This document shows, piece after piece, positions 61,334 to 64,000 of a stretch of DNA of 64,000 nucleotides. The notes under the pieces were generated by a model. It did not search any database. It saw only the letters and a list, made by a program, of their open reading frames with translations, and had not been told where the DNA came from. This stretch comes from Gulosibacter hominis (lineage in GTDB: Bacteria; Actinomycetota; Actinomycetes; Actinomycetales; Microbacteriaceae), in the NCBI RefSeq assembly GCF_904842695.1, contig NZ_CAJGWQ010000004.1, positions 62,001 to 126,000 of the forward strand, in the 5' to 3' direction. The translations under genes and the position numbers were made by a program. Each line of letters starts with the position of its first letter. Positions within the stretch are counted from its first letter, which is position 1.

Positions 61334-62611
61334 CTAGGCGGTTTTCCCTTTCCGGGCGTCCGCTGGCTTCGGGAGAATCGTGGGGGCTGCGTTCTGACGC
61401 ACCACATCGGCGGTGATCGATACCTTGGCGACGTCGTCACGCGAGGGAATGTCGAACATGATCGGCCCCAGCACCTCTTCGAGGATGGCCCGTAGGCCGC
61501 GAGCGCCGGTTTTACGGGCAACGGCGAGGTCGGCAATCTCTTGCAGCGCCTCATCGTCAAACTCAAGTTCAACTTCGTCGAGTTCAAACATGCGCTGGTA
61601 TTGCTTGACGAGCGCATTGCGCGGTTCAACCAGGATGCGCACCAGTGCGTCACGGTCGAGCGGCTCTACCGTGGTGATCACCGGCAATCGGCCGATGAAC
61701 TCGGGGATGAGCCCGAATTTGTGCAGGTCTTCAGGTTCGACGTCGCCGTAAATATTTTCGATGGTGCTCGGTGAGTGCAGCGGCGAGCCAAAACCGATGC
61801 CTTTTTTGCCGGCGCGCGACGAGATGATCTCTTCGAGTCCCGCGAACGCACCGGCGCAAATGAACAGCACGTTCGTCGTGTCGATTTCAATGAAATCCTG
61901 TTGTGGATGCTTGCGGCCACCCTGCGGGGGAACCGAGGCTGTGGTGCCCTCAATAATTTTGAGCAGTGCCTGCTGCACGCCCTCGCCCGAAACGTCACGG
62001 GTGATCGAGGGGTTTTCGGCCTTGCGCGCAATTTTGTCGATTTCGTCGATGTACACAATGCCGGTTTCGGCACGCTTCACGTCGAAGTCGGCTGCCTGCA
62101 GCAGTTTCAGCAGGATGTTTTCGACATCCTCACCGACGTAACCCGCTTCGGTGAGCGAGGTGGCGTCGGCAACCGCGAACGGCACGTTCAGTCGGCGTGC
62201 CAGCGACTGGGCGAGGTAGGTCTTACCGGTTCCGGTGGGGCCGATCAGCAAAATATTTGACTTGGCAATTTCAATGGCATCCGCATCGTCACCATCTTTG
62301 GGGGTTTCAGTGTGCCGGATGCGCTTGTAGTGGTTGTACACCGCCACCGAGAGCGCTCGCTTGGCGTCTTCTTGCCCGACCACGTAATTCTGCAAAAACT
62401 CGTAGATGTCGCGCGGTTTGGGCAGATCAAACTCGGCAACCGCCTCGGGCTGCTGCTCGTTCATCCGCTCTCGGATGATCTCGTTACACAGCTCAACGCA
62501 TTCGTCGCAGATATAGACGCCGGGGCCGGCAATGAGCTGCTGCACCTGCCTCTGACTCTTTCCACAAAAAGAGCACTTCAGCAGATCGCTTCCTTCACCG
62601 ATGCGCGCCAT
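61334..62611 (-). CDS. clpX: ATP-dependent Clp protease ATP-binding subunit ClpX
   Basis: ClpX unfolds tagged proteins and feeds them to ClpP. The 425-residue protein has the N-terminal zinc-binding domain with Cys13, Cys16, Cys35 and Cys38 (CSFC and CDEC), Walker A GPTGTGKT near 120, Walker B VYIDEIDK, the pore loop GYVGED region, and the sensor/arginine motifs EFIGRLPVI and [15 protein letters not shown] 62611 has GGAGG upstream. clpP genes are not in the window. Two lipoprotein genes follow on the same strand. Confidence 0.97.
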   Translation of the reverse strand: MARIGEGSDLLKCSFCGKSQRQVQQLIAGPGVYICDECVELCNEIIRERMNEQQPEAVAEFDLPKPRDIYEFLQNYVVGQEDAKRALSVAVYNHYKRIRHTETPKDGDDADAIEIAKSNILLIGPTGTGKTYLAQSLARRLNVPFAVADATSLTEAGYVGEDVENILLKLLQAADFDVKRAETGIVYIDEIDKIARKAENPSITRDVSGEGVQQALLKIIEGTTASVPPQGGRKHPQQDFIEIDTTNVLFICAGAFAGLEEIISSRAGKKGIGFGSPLHSPSTIENIYGDVEPEDLHKFGLIPEFIGRLPVITTVEPLDRDALVRILVEPRNALVKQYQRMFELDEVELEFDDEALQEIADLAVARKTGARGLRAILEEVLGPIMFDIPSRDDVAKVSITADVVRQNAAPTILPKPADARKGKTA

Positions 62612-62668
62612 AGTTCCTCCCTGCGTGACTGTCAGCCAGCCTAGTGCCTCCCGCCGACATTCTGGAGC

Positions 62669-63499
62669 CTATACCGGCGCGGTTCGAGAACTCAGGGCTG
62701 CTATTTCGCCAAGCGGCTCCGACCAGCCGGTGCGTTTCGGTCGCACAATCGGCACACCGCTTTCGGGATGCCGCAGCACTTCAATACCCGTGCCATACAC
62801 ATCGGTGAGCAGCTCGGCGGTGAGCACATCGGCAGGTGCCCCATCGGCCACAATTTTTCCCTCGCTGAGCAGGATGATCCGATCGGCCCACGACGCGGCA
62901 CTATCGAGGTCGTGCGAGACCACGAGGATCGTGTGCCCCAGCCGGGTCAGCGCGCGAAGCTGACCGAGCAGCCGCTCGGAGTGGCAGATGTCGAGCGCGG
63001 CCGAGGGCTCATCGAGAAATAGCACCGGAGTTTGTTGCGCGAACACTCGTGCCAGCGACATCCGTGCCGACTCACCACCAGACAGCGTGAGCGCATCACG
63101 CCCCTCAAGATGCAGCACATCGTTCACCGTCATCGAGGCCGCAACAACGGTCTCATCGTCATCGCTGGCGTCAGTGTTTCGCCAGGGAGTGCGTCCAAGT
63201 GCCACCACCTCGCGAACCAAAAACCCGAACCCAACCCGTGGATGCTGTTCGAGCACCGCCCGCATTCGAGCGGCGCTACGCGGTCGCAGTTCGCGCAACG
63301 GTTGCCCGAACAGTTCGACTGTTCCCTGTTGCGGTGTCAGGTCGCCGGAGAGTGTGCTCAGCAGGGTTGATTTGCCGGCACCATTCGGGCCCACCAGCAT
63401 CACCAGTTCACCGCGACCAATTTCAAGATTGATGTCATCCAGCAGCCGGCGCTGCCCCGCCTCAACGAGTACCTGCTTCGCGCGCAGTACCCAGCTCAT
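62669..63499 (-). CDS. hmuV: Haem/siderophore ABC importer ATPase (HmuV-like)
   Basis: The 276-residue ATPase energises a FecCD-type importer. Walker A is GPNGAGKST at 37-45, the signature is LSGGESAR (HmuV form, not the usual LSGGQ), Walker B is VLFLDEPSAALD and the H-loop is SHDL. The VLEQHPRVGFGFLVREVVALGRTPW segment after the Q-loop region is typical of haemin-type ATPases. It overlaps the permease gene upstream by 4 bp. The substrate, haem or ferric siderophore, cannot be settled without the binding protein, which lies outside the window. Confidence 0.87.
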   Translation of the reverse strand: MSWVLRAKQVLVEAGQRRLLDDINLEIGRGELVMLVGPNGAGKSTLLSTLSGDLTPQQGTVELFGQPLRELRPRSAARMRAVLEQHPRVGFGFLVREVVALGRTPWRNTDASDDDETVVAASMTVNDVLHLEGRDALTLSGGESARMSLARVFAQQTPVLFLDEPSAALDICHSERLLGQLRALTRLGHTILVVSHDLDSAASWADRIILLSEGKIVADGAPADVLTAELLTDVYGTGIEVLRHPESGVPIVRPKRTGWSEPLGEIAALSSRTAPV

Positions 63500-64000
63500 G
63501 CCTCTCCCCTTCGCTGTACGTCCAGTGTTTGCCGCAGCAGCAGTAGAAAAACCGGCGCCCCGATGATCGCGGTCATCATGCCAATTGGCAGGTCGGTTGC
63601 CGCTACCAGTGTTCGCGCGCCAAGGTCTGCAATCGATACCAGCCAGGCACCACCCAGTAGCGACAGTGGCAGCACATGCCGATGCTGCGGGCCAACCAGC
63701 AGCCGCACCGCGTGGGGCACGACCAGCCCGACGAATCCAATCACCCCGACGAATGACACCGCGGCCCCGGTCAGTAGTGCCGCCAGCACGATCGTGAGAA
63801 TACGCACGAGTTCAACTCGAAGCCCGAGGTGTTTCGCCGCGCGGTCTCCGAGGGCTAGCGCATCAAGGCGATGCGGGAGCCACAGCACTGCGATGAGCGC
63901 CACCGCGACGGGTAGTGCCGTCATCAATACGGCGGTCCAGGTAGCCCCGTTGATCGAGCCGAGCTGCCAAAACACCACCGCATCACGCGCAGTGGTGGGC
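63496..64000 (-). CDS. hmuU: FecCD-family iron/haem permease (partial, C-terminal part)
   Basis: The gene enters from the right edge; 168 codons are visible. Sequence includes the FecCD landmarks VFWQLGSINGATW, ALGDRAAKHLGL (the EAA-like loop contacting the ATPase), GPIGFVGLVVPHAVR-like GVIGFVGLVVPHAVR, and a C-terminal DLPIGMMTAIIGAPVFLLLLRQ. These are diagnostic of BtuC/HmuU-type permeases with ten helices. An apparent GTG start at 63978 is internal because the frame stays open and family-like to the edge. It overlaps hmuV. Confidence 0.92.
   Translation of the reverse strand, partial: PTTARDAVVFWQLGSINGATWTAVLMTALPVAVALIAVLWLPHRLDALALGDRAAKHLGLRVELVRILTIVLAALLTGAAVSFVGVIGFVGLVVPHAVRLLVGPQHRHVLPLSLLGGAWLVSIADLGARTLVAATDLPIGMMTAIIGAPVFLLLLRQTLDVQRRGEA

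Overview
The window is a gene-dense, GC-rich bacterial chromosome segment. Its gene content (Lsr2, translational T-box ahead of ileS, GTP-type PEP carboxykinase, Rne/Rng RNase, DUF4233, LpqH/LppA-like lipoproteins, actinobacterial LexA-type box) points to an actinomycete. The eukaryote-like IleRS, the archaeal/rickettsial-like ValRS and the ileS-folC-DUF4233-ndk-rne-rplU-rpmA-obg-nadD-rsfS order suggest Micrococcales, probably Microbacteriaceae. The species is not identified.

Layout. 1-7.2 kb: 5' part of leuS, then cydC, cydD, cydB and cydA (cytochrome bd oxidase and its ABC maturation exporter), all on the minus strand. 7.2-10 kb: DedA protein, SRAP abasic-site sensor, App1-like phosphatase. 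10-13.9 kb: an SOS-boxed pair, DUF6504 plus the error-prone polymerase DnaE2. 13.8-17 kb: lipase-like hydrolase, beta-carbonic anhydrase, metal P-type ATPase. 17-22.4 kb: NarL-type response regulator and histidine kinase divergent from a MacB-type ABC transporter. 22.5-28.9 kb: AraC regulator, Lsr2, DsbA-like lipoprotein, nitroreductase, DUF2087 protein, macrodomain protein, LpqH-like lipoprotein and a tandem pair of unknown proteins. 28.9-29.3 kb: tRNA-Ala(GGC) with two extra copies of its 3' end and terminator.

29.4-47.9 kb is, read on the minus strand, a conserved housekeeping block: T-box, ileS, folC, DUF4233, ndk, [accessory island], rne, rplU, rpmA, obg, small membrane protein, nadD, rsfS, TSUP transporter. 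The island (about 37.0-41.7 kb) sits between ndk and rne. It holds a small helical protein, a DUF1023 alpha/beta hydrolase and four tandem mosaic LppA-like lipoproteins. 48-64 kb: pckG, then a second module (small helical protein, DNA/RNA non-specific endonuclease toxin, immunity-like protein), adh, valS, GNAT protein, M3 peptidase, two Ser/Thr/Gly-linker lipoproteins, clpX and a haem-type ABC importer that runs off the window.

The main discovery candidate is the relationship between the modules at 39.6-41.6 kb and 50.1-52.5 kb. Their small proteins resemble each other. Their large proteins share an N-terminal region of about 110 residues but carry unrelated C-terminal domains (hydrolase versus nuclease). 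This looks like a family of two-component secreted effectors with a swappable toxic end, plausibly exported by a type VII-like system. No secretion machinery lies in the window.
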